From positions 1 to 64,000 of the forward strand of contig SSGH01000024.1 in the NCBI GenBank assembly GCA_008015835.1: a stretch of DNA of 64,000 nt, in the 5' to 3' direction. The notes under the pieces are model-generated. The model saw only the letters and a program-made list of their open reading frames with translations. It was not told where the DNA came from and ran no database searches. Made by a program: the position numbers and the translations under genes. Origin of the DNA: Lysobacter sp. GTDB taxonomy: Bacteria > Pseudomonadota > Gammaproteobacteria > Xanthomonadales > Xanthomonadaceae. The stretch's first letter is position 1; every line of letters starts with the position of its first letter. This document shows, piece after piece, positions 53,331 through 61,437 of this stretch.

Positions 53331-54779
53331 TCAGTGCGCCGCGCCGCCGCCCGCGGCGGCATGGCCGCGCACACCTTGCTTCACCGCCAGCCACGCCAGC
53401 GCCGACAGCGCCATGCACGCGCCGCCAATGGCGAACACCAGCGCTTTATTTTCGAGCTGCGACAGCAGGTAGCCCACGCCCAAGCTGACCGCCAACTGCG
53501 GCAGCACCACGCTGAGATTGAACACGCCCATGTACAGGCCGATGCGCGCGGGCGAGACGCTCTGCGAGAACACCGCGAACGGCAGGCTGACGATCGCGCC
53601 CCAGCCCAAGCCCATCACCGCCATGCCGACGTACACCATCGTCGCGGTGTGGCCGAACAGATAGACCACGCCGAAGCCCAGCGCCATCGTCGCCAAGCTC
53701 GCCGCATGCACGCGCACTTCGCGATAGCGCTGCGCCAACGGATTCAACAGCAGCGCCGGCGCCAACGCCGCCACCGCGTTCAGCGCCAAAAAACTGAAGG
53801 ACATCAACGAACCGGTGTCGTCGGCATTCAAATTCGGAAAGCGCTGCTGCACGAACCCGATCATGTACACGAACAGGCTTTGCATGCCGAACCAACTGAT
53901 CGCATGCGCGGCCAGCACTTTGCGGAAGCCGCCGATGTCTTCGCGGCCGTCGAGCGTCTGCTTCTCAGTCAAGGCGTGCGCGATCAAGGCCAACGACAGC
54001 GCGCCGAACACCGCCTCCAGCCACAGGCTATGCGTTTTGTAGCCGGCGATCTTCAAGCCCATCGCGATCAACGCATACACCGCGAACGCCCACAATGGCC
54101 GCATCAACAGCAGCACGGTCGCGGCGGAGAGTTTTTCGGTCGGCGCGCCGATCTCGGTATGCGGCAGCGTGCGCGGCTCTTCCACCAACAGCGCCGGCAG
54201 AATCGAGAACACCAGCGCCAGCCCCGCGCCGAAATAGATCAAGGCGATATTGCCCCACACCGCGCCGATCGCGTACGCCAACACGCCGAACGTGCCGGAG
54301 ACCGTTTGCATCCAAGTGTAGCCGGCCGTGCGCGTCGGCCCTTCGGGCGTCACGTCGGAGATGATCGAACGCGTGGGGTTGAAGCTGATGTTGATCGACA
54401 GGTCCAACGCCATCGCCACGGTGATGGCGACGCCGAGAATCGCGTCGAGCCCCAGCGCTTTGTCGATCGCGCCGATCGACGGCAGCGCCAACAGCATCAG
54501 CGAGGTCAGCACGCCGCCGACCAGAATGAACGGCCGCCGCCGCCCGCCCCATAGCCACACGTTGTCGCTGAGGATGCCGATCAGTACCTGGCCCAGAATG
54601 CCGGCCAGCGGCCCCGCCGCCCACACCAGGCCGATGTCGTGGATTTCGAGGCCGTATTTCGTCGACAACAGCCAACTGAGCGCCGAAATCTGCACCGCCA
54701 GCGCGAAACCCATCGCCGTCGACGGCAGGCTCAGCAACATCAAGAACGGCAACGACAGGCGTTGTTGCATCGGCAGCAT
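53331..54779 (-). CDS. MFS transporter, sugar/disaccharide type
   Basis: A 482-residue 12-helix major facilitator related to the SLC45/plant sucrose-type group found in xanthomonads. N-terminal helix one is LPFLMLLSLPSTAMGFALAV. The MFS loop motif GILSDNVWLWGGRRRPFILV is between helices 2 and 3 (D-x-(L/W)..GRRRP). NPTRSIISDVTPEGPTRTAG is a further family match. ATG 54779 follows a GGGGGATCG ribosome site; the longer upstream frame is not homologous. Substrate is likely an alpha-glucoside, by family only. The 236-nt gap downstream to the RCC1 gene holds no feature I can name. Confidence 0.88.
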   Translation of the reverse strand: MLPMQQRLSLPFLMLLSLPSTAMGFALAVQISALSWLLSTKYGLEIHDIGLVWAAGPLAGILGQVLIGILSDNVWLWGGRRRPFILVGGVLTSLMLLALPSIGAIDKALGLDAILGVAITVAMALDLSINISFNPTRSIISDVTPEGPTRTAGYTWMQTVSGTFGVLAYAIGAVWGNIALIYFGAGLALVFSILPALLVEEPRTLPHTEIGAPTEKLSAATVLLLMRPLWAFAVYALIAMGLKIAGYKTHSLWLEAVFGALSLALIAHALTEKQTLDGREDIGGFRKVLAAHAISWFGMQSLFVYMIGFVQQRFPNLNADDTGSLMSFSFLALNAVAALAPALLLNPLAQRYREVRVHAASLATMALGFGVVYLFGHTATMVYVGMAVMGLGWGAIVSLPFAVFSQSVSPARIGLYMGVFNLSVVLPQLAVSLGVGYLLSQLENKALVFAIGGACMALSALAWLAVKQGVRGHAAAGGGAAH

Positions 54780-55224
54780 GGACGATCCCCCAATCAGCGG
54801 TGCCGCAGCATAGCCCGTCGCCCCGCCGCTGCGGGTGAATAGGATTTCTGTTGCGATGCAGCAGGATGCGGACGCCCCGCCCAAGAGCTCTTTCAACATC
54901 TTCCAGCGGGGTATCGCATCCGCTTCTTCCCAGAAGCGGTACGCATTCTTTTGCTTCTCACTGCAAGCGGTACGTGTTCTGTTCCTTCTCCCCGCTATGC
55001 GGGGAGAAGGTGGCGCAACGCGCCGGATGAGGGGCAGGCGGTGCGCTTGATTCGCGCGCTTCCAACCGTGCGCATCAAGCCATACGCGAAAGGCGCCCCT
55101 CACCCGGCCTTCGGCCACCCTCTCCCCGCACAGCGGGGAGAGGGATCAGGTCATCGACACAAGACCGCCGATCCGCTTGGTCCATGCGCACAGTGCATGC
55201 ATCATCTGAAATTTTGAACAGGCT
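54780..55224. repeat. Intergenic region with diverged 31-bp duplication and family B BIME
   Basis: This 445-nt stretch has no gene. AAGCGGTACG followed by CATTCT (54934-54949) recurs as AAGCGGTACGTGTTCT at 54965-54980, a diverged 31-bp tandem duplication. Then comes an inverted pair of family B elements: left 54988-55034 (CTTCTCCCCGC/GCGGGGAGAAGG) and right 55091-55143 (CCCTCTCCCCGC/GCGGGGAGAGGG). Confidence 0.8.
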
Positions 55225-55542
55225 CTAAGCGGCGAAGAATTCGACCTTGCCGCAGCTTTTGCAGCGGTACATATCCAACTTCACGCGTTCAAGGAAGAAC
55301 TCGCCCAGCAACGCTTCCTTCGCGTACGAACCGTCTTGGAAATGGCGACGCCCGGCGTACGCCATCGGGCTCGCGCAACGCAAACAGGCGAGCGCACGTT
55401 CGCTACCATCGAACGGCGGCGCGCGATCGGATCGCCAATCGGCCGGCGGCGGCTCGCCGTTCGCGCCCGTCCCGCAATGCCAACACCGCTCGAACCCGGC
55501 GTCGTTCTCGTTTCCGCAGTGTTCGCATGTCCAGGGCATCAT
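55225..55542 (-). CDS. Small double zinc-ribbon protein
   Basis: A 105-residue protein. The N-terminal ribbon has CEHCGN and CWHCGT (C-x2-C twice within residues 5-25, RanBP2-like spacing). The C-terminal ribbon has CLRC near residue 63 and CKSC near residue 97. The middle is FQDGSYAKEALLGEFFLERV. The second half resembles nucleic-acid-binding zinc ribbons in small bacterial proteins of unknown role. ATG 55539 is an alternative one codon shorter. A truncated relative lies at 55821-55901. Confidence 0.7.
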   Translation of the reverse strand: MMPWTCEHCGNENDAGFERCWHCGTGANGEPPPADWRSDRAPPFDGSERALACLRCASPMAYAGRRHFQDGSYAKEALLGEFFLERVKLDMYRCKSCGKVEFFAA

Positions 55543-55654
55543 CGTTCCGAATCCTCATGCGCCGCGACCGCGGCTTCGCATCGTGAAGTGAAGGGCGCGC
55601 ATCGCGCGGCGATATCCTACACCGCTCGCCGAGCGTCGAATGTTTTGCGACCCG

Positions 55655-56006
55655 TAGTCCCGGGTGTCGCAGAGCGACACCCGGGACGCACATCGTCGAA
55701 ATTCATCTGCGCTCGATCTGAGACATCATCGCGATGTCGTGCGACGTGAGGAGAATGTGCAGGGCGTCATTGCGATGGATGGCGCGCTTCTTTCCCGGGT
55801 GTCGCGGGGCGACACCCGGGCTACGGTACTGCCCCGCAATGCCAACTCCGCTCGAACCCATCCTCAACAGCGCTTCGGCAGTGTTTGCAGGTCCAAGGCA
55901 TATCCACTCCGATTTTTGTTGCTTCAGCGTCGCTGAAAACTGTCATCGATTAAGGTAAGCGCAACCCCACATAGCCCGGGTGTCGCCCCGCGACATCCGG
56001 GGTACG
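55655..56006. repeat. Three family D REP palindromes
   Basis: Copies are at 55655-55690, 55793-55826 and 55972-56006. Each contains CCCGGGTGTCGC facing GCGACACCCGGG or a close variant. They occupy the 486-nt gap 55543-56028. Copies two and three flank the zinc-ribbon remnant. Apart from that remnant the gap shows no gene. Confidence 0.85.
55821..55901 (-). pseudogene. Truncated N-terminal copy of zinc-ribbon gene
   Basis: The minus strand reads MPWTCKHCRSAVEDGFERSW then HCGAVP and TAG. It aligns with the start of the neighbouring protein (MPWTCEHCGNENDAGFERCW then HCGTG). The third cysteine is replaced by Ser. Homology stops where the family D REP at 55793-55826 begins, and the stop codon is formed by REP sequence. 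This is a duplicated gene cut short by a repeat, not a functional ribbon. Confidence 0.75.
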
Positions 56007-56028
56007 GCACTGTTCGCGCGCAAAAAAT

Positions 56029-56757
56029 TCATCGCTTGGTCGGGACATCGAAGGGCAACATGATCTCCTTCGTGTACTCGGAATCCACGTAATACAAGAA
56101 ACCTTCCAAGTAACCGGGCTCGTGGCTCCCATCCTTCGACAAATCGGCTAATTCTTGGAAATACCGCGCGGTCTGTTTGAAGACCTCGAACTGCCGTAGG
56201 CGATATTCTTCGTACCGCTGCGCATCCATCTTCGTCTCGTCGACGACCTTCCCTCCCTCGATCCGGAACAATCGGTATTCCGAATACAGCGAGCCGTAGC
56301 CCAGATGCACGTATTGGACCAATTCGCCGGTCGGCACGACCAAGATGCCGCTGAACCAGTCCGCTGGTGCTTCTTTCTTGCCTTTGAGCAGCCGCGACAG
56401 AATTTCGTCTTTTCGATAGTTGCAGCCGGTGAATTCCACTTTCTTGAGTAAGAATCGCCTGTTATCGATCGCGAACGTCGCGATGTAGCCGCGCCAATTT
56501 CCGCTACTGACGATGCATATTCTGTCGTCGGCGCCGCTATCCGTAGGCGTACTCAATCCGTCGTCGCTCCTGCTATCCGGAAGCTCATTTGAAAAGACGT
56601 CCTGGTTTTCGCGTAATCATACGTCTAACGGATTGGTAAAAAGCGCTTTCTCCTCGCCGTCGACGATCAGGATGTCCGAATGTTGCGCCGTCGCGTTCGC
56701 GCAGCCTGCCCACGCAAGCATCAAAGAAAAAAGCACCAACTTCAGCAGACTTTTCAC
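56029..56757 (-). pseudogene. Lipoprotein gene interrupted by one in-frame TGA
   Basis: From GTG 56757 the frame encodes a lipoprotein signal (KSLLKLVLFSLMLAWAGCAN), then SDILIVDGEEKALFTNPLDV, then TGA at 56617-56619. It continues in the same frame (LRENQDVFSNELPDSRSDDG) into a 175-codon open frame ending at 56029 (DEILSRLLKGKKEAP, YVHLGYGSLYSEYRLFRIEG). The GTG overlaps the TGA of the upstream gene (GTGA), supporting the start. A single nonsense change, or a sequencing error, explains it. TTG 56556 could restart a cytosolic fragment. Function is unknown. Composition is lower in GC than the surroundings. Confidence 0.75.
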
Positions 56758-56972
56758 GCCGGCTCATCCGGTATCAACGCAGATTCCAACCGCGCGATGG
56801 TGTCCTTCAACTGCAGTTTGCGTTTCTTCAGCCGCTTGATCGTCAGTTCGTCGGCGACGATGTTTTCGTGCAGGCGGTCGATGGCGAGGTCGAGGTCGCG
56901 GTGTTCCATGCGCAGTTCGGCCAGGCGGTGGGCGATGCGGGTCTGCTCGGGGGCGTCGGGCGTATGGGTCAT
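56754..56972 (-). CDS. Small coiled-coil DUF465 (YdcH-like) protein
   Basis: A 72-residue, highly charged helical protein (RIAHRLAELRMEHRDLDLAI then DELTIKRLKKRKLQLKD). It matches the DUF465/YdcH family, whose cellular role is not settled. It is divergent from ttcA with 65 nt between. Its stop overlaps the start of the broken lipoprotein gene. Confidence 0.85.
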   Translation of the reverse strand: MTHTPDAPEQTRIAHRLAELRMEHRDLDLAIDRLHENIVADELTIKRLKKRKLQLKDTIARLESALIPDEPA

Positions 56973-57037
56973 GCGGCCAGCTTAGCGCGCCGTCGCGGCA
57001 GCGTCACGGGCGCGGGGCAGGCTAGAATGGCGGGCTT

Positions 57038-57943
57038 ATGAGCACCGTCCTGCCCCTGTCCGAACCCGCGCCGCCGGCCTCGCGCCGCGCCGCGCACGAG
57101 GCCCAGAAACTGGCCAAGCGCCTGCGCCATCAAGTGGGCCGCGCCATCGCCGATTTCGGCATGATCGAGGACGGCGACAAGGTGATGGTGTGCCTGTCCG
57201 GCGGCAAGGACAGCTACACGCTGTTGGATATCCTGCTGCAGTTGCAGAAGAAAGCGCCGGTGCGGTTTTCGATCACCGCGGTGAATCTGGACCAGAAGCA
57301 GCCGAGCTTCCCCGAACACGTGCTGCCGGAGTACCTGGCCTCGATCGGCGTCGATTACCGCATCCTCGAACAGGACACGTATTCGGTGGTGACGCGCGTG
57401 GTGCCCGAGGGCAAAACGATGTGCTCGCTGTGTTCGCGGCTGCGCCGCGGCGCGCTGTACACCCATGCCGAGCAGGCAGGCTTCACCAAGATCGCTCTGG
57501 GGCATCATCGCGACGATCTGGTCGCCACATTCTTCATGAACCTGTTCTTCCACTCGAAGATCAGCGGCATGCCGCCGAAGCTGCTGAGCGACGACGGCAA
57601 GCATGTGGTGATCCGTCCGCTGGCCTACGTGCGCGAGGACGATATCGCCGCCTACGCCGAAGCGCGCAAGTTCCCGATCATTCCGTGCAATCTCTGCGGC
57701 TCGCAGGAGAACCTGCAGCGCAAACAGACCAAGAAGATGCTGGATGCCTGGGAGCGCGAAACCCCCGGGCGCATCGAGCAGATCGCGCGCGCGCTGGGCG
57801 ATATCCGCCCGTCCCAGATGAGCGACCCGAAGTTGTTCGATTTTCTGTCGCTGGGCAAACGCGGCGACGCCGCGCTGCCGGATGCGCATGCGTGGTTGGC
57901 GGGCGAGCCGGCGGGTACGCACAACGAGACCGCGATGCCCTGA
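57038..57943 (+). CDS. ttcA: tRNA 2-thiocytidine(32) synthetase TtcA
   Basis: A 301-residue cytosolic iron-sulfur enzyme that thiolates C32 of certain tRNAs using ATP. The PP-loop [15 protein letters not shown] is at residue ~50. The cluster cysteines are in [11 protein letters not shown] (CxxC) and [32 protein letters not shown] follows the family pattern. All elements are present and the length is normal. Upstream is a short divergent promoter region shared with the DUF465 gene. Confidence 0.96.
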   Translation: MSTVLPLSEPAPPASRRAAHEAQKLAKRLRHQVGRAIADFGMIEDGDKVMVCLSGGKDSYTLLDILLQLQKKAPVRFSITAVNLDQKQPSFPEHVLPEYLASIGVDYRILEQDTYSVVTRVVPEGKTMCSLCSRLRRGALYTHAEQAGFTKIALGHHRDDLVATFFMNLFFHSKISGMPPKLLSDDGKHVVIRPLAYVREDDIAAYAEARKFPIIPCNLCGSQENLQRKQTKKMLDAWERETPGRIEQIARALGDIRPSQMSDPKLFDFLSLGKRGDAALPDAHAWLAGEPAGTHNETAMP

Positions 57944-58088
57944 TGCCGCCATTCCGAGCGCAGCGAGGAACCTGCTCGTCACCGCACTCATCGCCGCGCC
58001 ACGCATTGCTGAACAACATGTCCATCAGCCTTCGGCTTGGGACGACCTTTCTTACGCTCGATCACATTACTTTCGCTTTGGACCCCCG

Positions 58089-58994
58089 ATGTTTTTCAGA
58101 AACCTCACGTTCTTCCGCTTCCCCACCACGCTGAATTTCGACGATTTGGACGCCGGCCTCGTCGAATGCGCGCTCAAACCCGTCGGCGCGTTGGAGCTGT
58201 CTTCGCGCGGGTTCGTGTCTCCCTTCGGTCGCGGCGAGGGCGAAGCGCTGTCGCATCGCATCGGCGACGCGATCTGGCTGGCCGCCGGCAGCGAAGACAA
58301 ACTGCTGCCTAGCGCCGTGGTCAACGATCTGCTGCAGAAGAAACTCCAAGACATCGAAGAGAAGGAAGGCCGCAAGCTCGGCGGCCGCGCGCGCAAACGG
58401 CTGAAAGAGGATTTAATCCACGAGTTGCTGCCGCGCGCGTTCGTGCGCCCCAGCCGCACCGACGCGATGATCGACTGCGAACACGGCTTCATCGCCGTGG
58501 ACACGTCGTCGCGCAAAAGCGCCGAGGCGGTGGTGTCCGATGTGCGCCACGCCTTGGGCTCGTTCCCCGCGCTGCCGCTCAACGCCGAAGTGGCGCCGCG
58601 TTCGGTGCTGACCGGCTGGATCGCGGGCGATCCGCTGCCGGAGGGGCTGTCGCTGGGCGACGAATGCGAACTGCGCGACCCGACCGATCAGGGCGCGATC
58701 GTCAAATGCCAGCGTCAGGAACTGCAGAGCGACGAGATCGGCAAGCATCTGGAATCGGGCAAGCAGGTCACGCGCTTGGCGCTGATGCTGGACGATCACG
58801 TCAGCTTCGTCTTGGGCGAGGATTTGACGATCCGCAAGCTCAAGTTCCTCGACGGCGCGGTGGATCAACTCGAATCGACCGAACGCGACGACCTGCGCGC
58901 GGAGCTGGACGCGCGCTTCGCCCTGTTCAGCGCGGAAGTGCGACGCCTGTTCTTGACGCTGGAACCGGCGTTGAAGTTGTCGAAGGCGGAGTGA
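58089..58994 (+). CDS. rdgC: Recombination-associated protein RdgC
   Basis: A 301-residue ring-forming DNA-binding protein that limits RecA activity. The N-terminus MFFRNLTFFRFP, the segment LELSSRGFVSPFGR, and KLQDIEEKEGRKLGGRARKR are characteristic, as is the C-terminal KLKFLDGAVDQLE region. ATG 58089 is chosen because homology begins at MFFRN; the open frame upstream has none. The 145-nt gap after ttcA shows no feature. Confidence 0.95.
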   Translation: MFFRNLTFFRFPTTLNFDDLDAGLVECALKPVGALELSSRGFVSPFGRGEGEALSHRIGDAIWLAAGSEDKLLPSAVVNDLLQKKLQDIEEKEGRKLGGRARKRLKEDLIHELLPRAFVRPSRTDAMIDCEHGFIAVDTSSRKSAEAVVSDVRHALGSFPALPLNAEVAPRSVLTGWIAGDPLPEGLSLGDECELRDPTDQGAIVKCQRQELQSDEIGKHLESGKQVTRLALMLDDHVSFVLGEDLTIRKLKFLDGAVDQLESTERDDLRAELDARFALFSAEVRRLFLTLEPALKLSKAE

Positions 58995-59047
58995 GGCGAC
59001 CAAGCCCCGCGCCCGTTCGATCCCTGGAAAAGCATGCGCCTGTCGAC

Positions 59048-59430
59048 GCTCCCACAACAGCAGATGCCTTGTGGGAATGGCGCGCGCTGCGGCGCATGTT
59101 CGATTCCGAGAAAGCGTCGCGGCTCATGCCGCTCCCACAACAGCAAATGCCTTGTGGGAATGGCGCACGCTGCGGCGCATGTTCGATTCCGAGAAAGCGT
59201 CGCGGCTCACGCCGCTCCCACAACGGCAAATGCCTTGTGGGAATGACGCACGCTGCAGCGCATGTTCGATTCCGGGAAAGCGTCGCGGCTCACGCCGCTC
59301 CCACAACGGCAAATGCCTTGTGGGAATGACGCACGCTGCAGCGCATGTTCGATTCCGGGAAAGCGTCGCGGCTCACGCCGCTCCCACAGGATGGGCACGA
59401 TTGTGGGAGCGGCGTGAGCCGCGACGAGGC
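59048..59430. repeat. 83-bp tandem repeat array with terminal inverted copy
   Basis: Four full units of exactly 83 bp start at 59048, 59131, 59214 and 59297, and a partial fifth starts at 59380. Each unit holds a CCCACAA/TTGTGGG stem and the palindromic core GTCGCGGCTCACGCCGCTCC. After a 13-nt gap, an inverted copy of that core follows (59402-59425). The units differ by a few substitutions. ORFs predicted across the array on both strands follow the repeat period and are not genes. It fills most of the 492-nt gap between rdgC and the next gene. Confidence 0.92.
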
Positions 59431-59486
59431 AGGCGTCATGTTCGATCGCGCTTGCGTCTTGTCGGTATCCCGCGATAATTCCTCGC

Positions 59487-60272
59487 ATGTCGCTTCGCTT
59501 CTTTCAACGCCCCACCGCCGTCGTCGCATCGCCCGCGCAGACGCGCGAACGCATCGCGGTGACCTTGGACGACGGCCGCCGCGTGGAGGTGTTGCGCGTG
59601 CGCGACGCGCGCGCGAAGCGGATCAAACTCTCGGTGAGCGAACGCGGCGCGCGTTTGACGCTGCCGCTGCGGGCGAGCGTGGTCGCGGGCGATCGTTTTC
59701 TCGCCGAGCATCGCGAGTGGTTGTCGTCGCAGCTCGCGCGCTTAGCGGTCGCGAGCGAAGCGACGCTGGAACCGGGCCGCGCCGATGCGTTGCCGCTGCG
59801 CGGCGAGGCCGTGCCGTTGCGTTGGGAACGCGGTCGGTTCGTGCGCCTGCGGCTCGACGACGACGGCGTGCATGGCGCGTTGCCGGATGCGCCTTCCGAT
59901 GCCGCATGGCGGCGGGCCTTGCGCGATTTCTACGAGGCCCAGGCGCGCGCCGACGTGGGCCGCTGGCTGCCGCGCTATCTGCCGTCGCTGCCGCGCGCGC
60001 CGCGACGGGTGCAGTTCAAGCGCATGAGTTCGCAGTGGGGCTCGCTGTCGCCCGACGGCACGGTGGCATTGGATCTGTCGCTGGTGCTGGGGCCGCCCGA
60101 CGCGTTCGAATACGTGTTGGTGCACGAGCTGTGCCATCTGATCCATCACGACCACTCGCCGCGGTTCTGGCACGAGGTGGAAGCGCGCTGCCCGGATTGG
60201 AAGCGGCATCGCACGTATTTCCGCGAAGACGGCCGCGCGCTCAAGGCGACGCTGCAGGCGTTGGTGGGCTAA
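59487..60272 (+). CDS. YgjP-like M48-type metallopeptidase-fold protein
   Basis: A 261-residue protein of the DUF45/YgjP family. The zinc-binding HExxH-type motif is in VLVHELCHLIHHDHSPRFW, with downstream WHEVEARCPDWKRHR. VQFKRMSSQWGSLSPDGT is another family block. E. coli YgjP has been annotated as a UTP pyrophosphatase, so the fold does not prove proteolysis. Start 59487 gives a normal length. The 3' flank is a REP hairpin that could terminate it. Confidence 0.88.
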   Translation: MSLRFFQRPTAVVASPAQTRERIAVTLDDGRRVEVLRVRDARAKRIKLSVSERGARLTLPLRASVVAGDRFLAEHREWLSSQLARLAVASEATLEPGRADALPLRGEAVPLRWERGRFVRLRLDDDGVHGALPDAPSDAAWRRALRDFYEAQARADVGRWLPRYLPSLPRAPRRVQFKRMSSQWGSLSPDGTVALDLSLVLGPPDAFEYVLVHELCHLIHHDHSPRFWHEVEARCPDWKRHRTYFREDGRALKATLQALVG

Positions 60273-60285
60273 GCCGAACTGCCTT

Positions 60286-60535
60286 GTGGGAGCGCCGGAA
60301 GGCGCGAACGTTTTTTGCGAGATCGCAGCGATTCGTCGGCTTCGTCGCGCCTTCCGGCGCTCCCACATCGCTCCCAAGCTCTGTGTCTTGCGCCGACCCT
60401 CCAAAAATGCGGAGGCACTAGAGCGCTAAGTCACGGCTCGACATTAGCCTCGAATGGCCGCGACCTCGGCGAAGCGCGTTCGCGCCTTCCGGCGCTCCTA
60501 CATTCGTGCGGGTCGCGGCTTGCGCCGCTCCTACA
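60286..60535. repeat. Family C REP cluster
   Basis: An inverted pair (60286-60310 and 60343-60366, core GGGAGCGCCGGAAGGCGCGA) is followed by a second partial copy at 60474-60500 and a related GTCGCGGCTTGCGCCGCTCC at 60512-60531. The 274-nt gap between convergent genes contains nothing else. Confidence 0.85.
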
Positions 60536-60546
60536 AAAGCAGGGTG

Positions 60547-61437
60547 TTAGAGCGCCAAGGCGTCCACGACCTCGCGCGGGTGGGTCATGTGCAGATGATG
60601 GCTGCCGGGCAGGACGCGGCTGCGGATGTCGCGCACGCAGGCGACGCGGGTGTCGATCATCGACGGCGGGATGTACGGCGGAGGCGGGTCGGCCATCAGC
60701 AGACGCACCGGGCACTGGATGGCGCGCAGGCAATCGTGGATTTGACCGTCGGTCATACGCACCGCTGTGGGCAAAGTGAGCCGCGCATCGCTGCTCCACA
60801 CGAAGCCGCCGTCCACCGCGCGCACGCCGCGGCGCACGATCGCCGTCGCCGACGCTTCGTCGAGCGTCGTGATATTGCCCTGCATGCGCGCCTGCACCGC
60901 GATATCGACCGACGAGAACACGCGTTTGCGGCTCGCGTCCAGCGCGCGGCGCTTGCTCAGCGCGTCGCGCAACCGCTCGCCGCTGCCGGCCTCCGGCGCG
61001 GCCAGCGGGCCGAGCGCTTCGATCAAATGCAGCGATTCGACGCGCTCGGGCGCGGCGGCGGCGAACAGCGTGGACAACGCGCCGCCCATCGAATGGCCGA
61101 GCAGCACGAAACGCGACCAGCCCAGGCCATCGGCCGCGGCGGCGATATCGAGCATCGCGCTGAACGGCGTGTACTCCGCGACGCTTGGGTAGTGGAAGCT
61201 GGCGCCGTGGCCCGGTAGGTCGAGCGCGACGAGATGGTAATGCGCCAACAGCGGCGCCATCGGCAGAAAGCTCGCGGCGTTGTCGAGCCAACCGTGCAGG
61301 GCGAGCAGCGGCGGCCGCGGATCGGGCGCGCCGTCGTCGCCGACCGGCGCGCCGTTGGTGAGCGCGGCGAAACGGCCGCGCGGGGTGTCGATGCCGATGT
61401 CGCGCAGGCCGAATTCGGCGAGACCGATCTTACGCAT
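60547..61437 (-). CDS. Alpha/beta-fold hydrolase
   Basis: A 296-residue hydrolase. The oxyanion segment is LLALHGWLDNAASF, the nucleophile elbow FVLLGHSMGG (Ser near residue 115), and the late His is in VLPGSHHLHMTHP. The organisation resembles serine-hydrolase-like proteins of the MEST/SERHL group. It overlaps hemH by 8 nt and is translated after it. The substrate is unknown. Confidence 0.87.
   Translation of the reverse strand: MRKIGLAEFGLRDIGIDTPRGRFAALTNGAPVGDDGAPDPRPPLLALHGWLDNAASFLPMAPLLAHYHLVALDLPGHGASFHYPSVAEYTPFSAMLDIAAAADGLGWSRFVLLGHSMGGALSTLFAAAAPERVESLHLIEALGPLAAPEAGSGERLRDALSKRRALDASRKRVFSSVDIAVQARMQGNITTLDEASATAIVRRGVRAVDGGFVWSSDARLTLPTAVRMTDGQIHDCLRAIQCPVRLLMADPPPPYIPPSMIDTRVACVRDIRSRVLPGSHHLHMTHPREVVDALAL

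Noticed and set aside
56617-56619. TGA as a selenocysteine codon
   Set aside because: No selenoprotein family match, no visible selenocysteine insertion hairpin and no redox motif around it. A nonsense mutation is simpler.
59048-59390. Possible CRISPR array
   Set aside because: The whole 83-bp unit is repeated with few changes. There are no unique spacers and no cas genes.
59034-59529. Several overlapping ORFs on both strands encoding repeated peptides
   Set aside because: They follow the 83-bp repeat period and have no start context or homology.
60411-60445. Apparent second copy of the hydrolase C-terminus (LAL-stop) inside the REP cluster
   Set aside because: Only a dozen bases match, which is too little to separate from chance in this composition.
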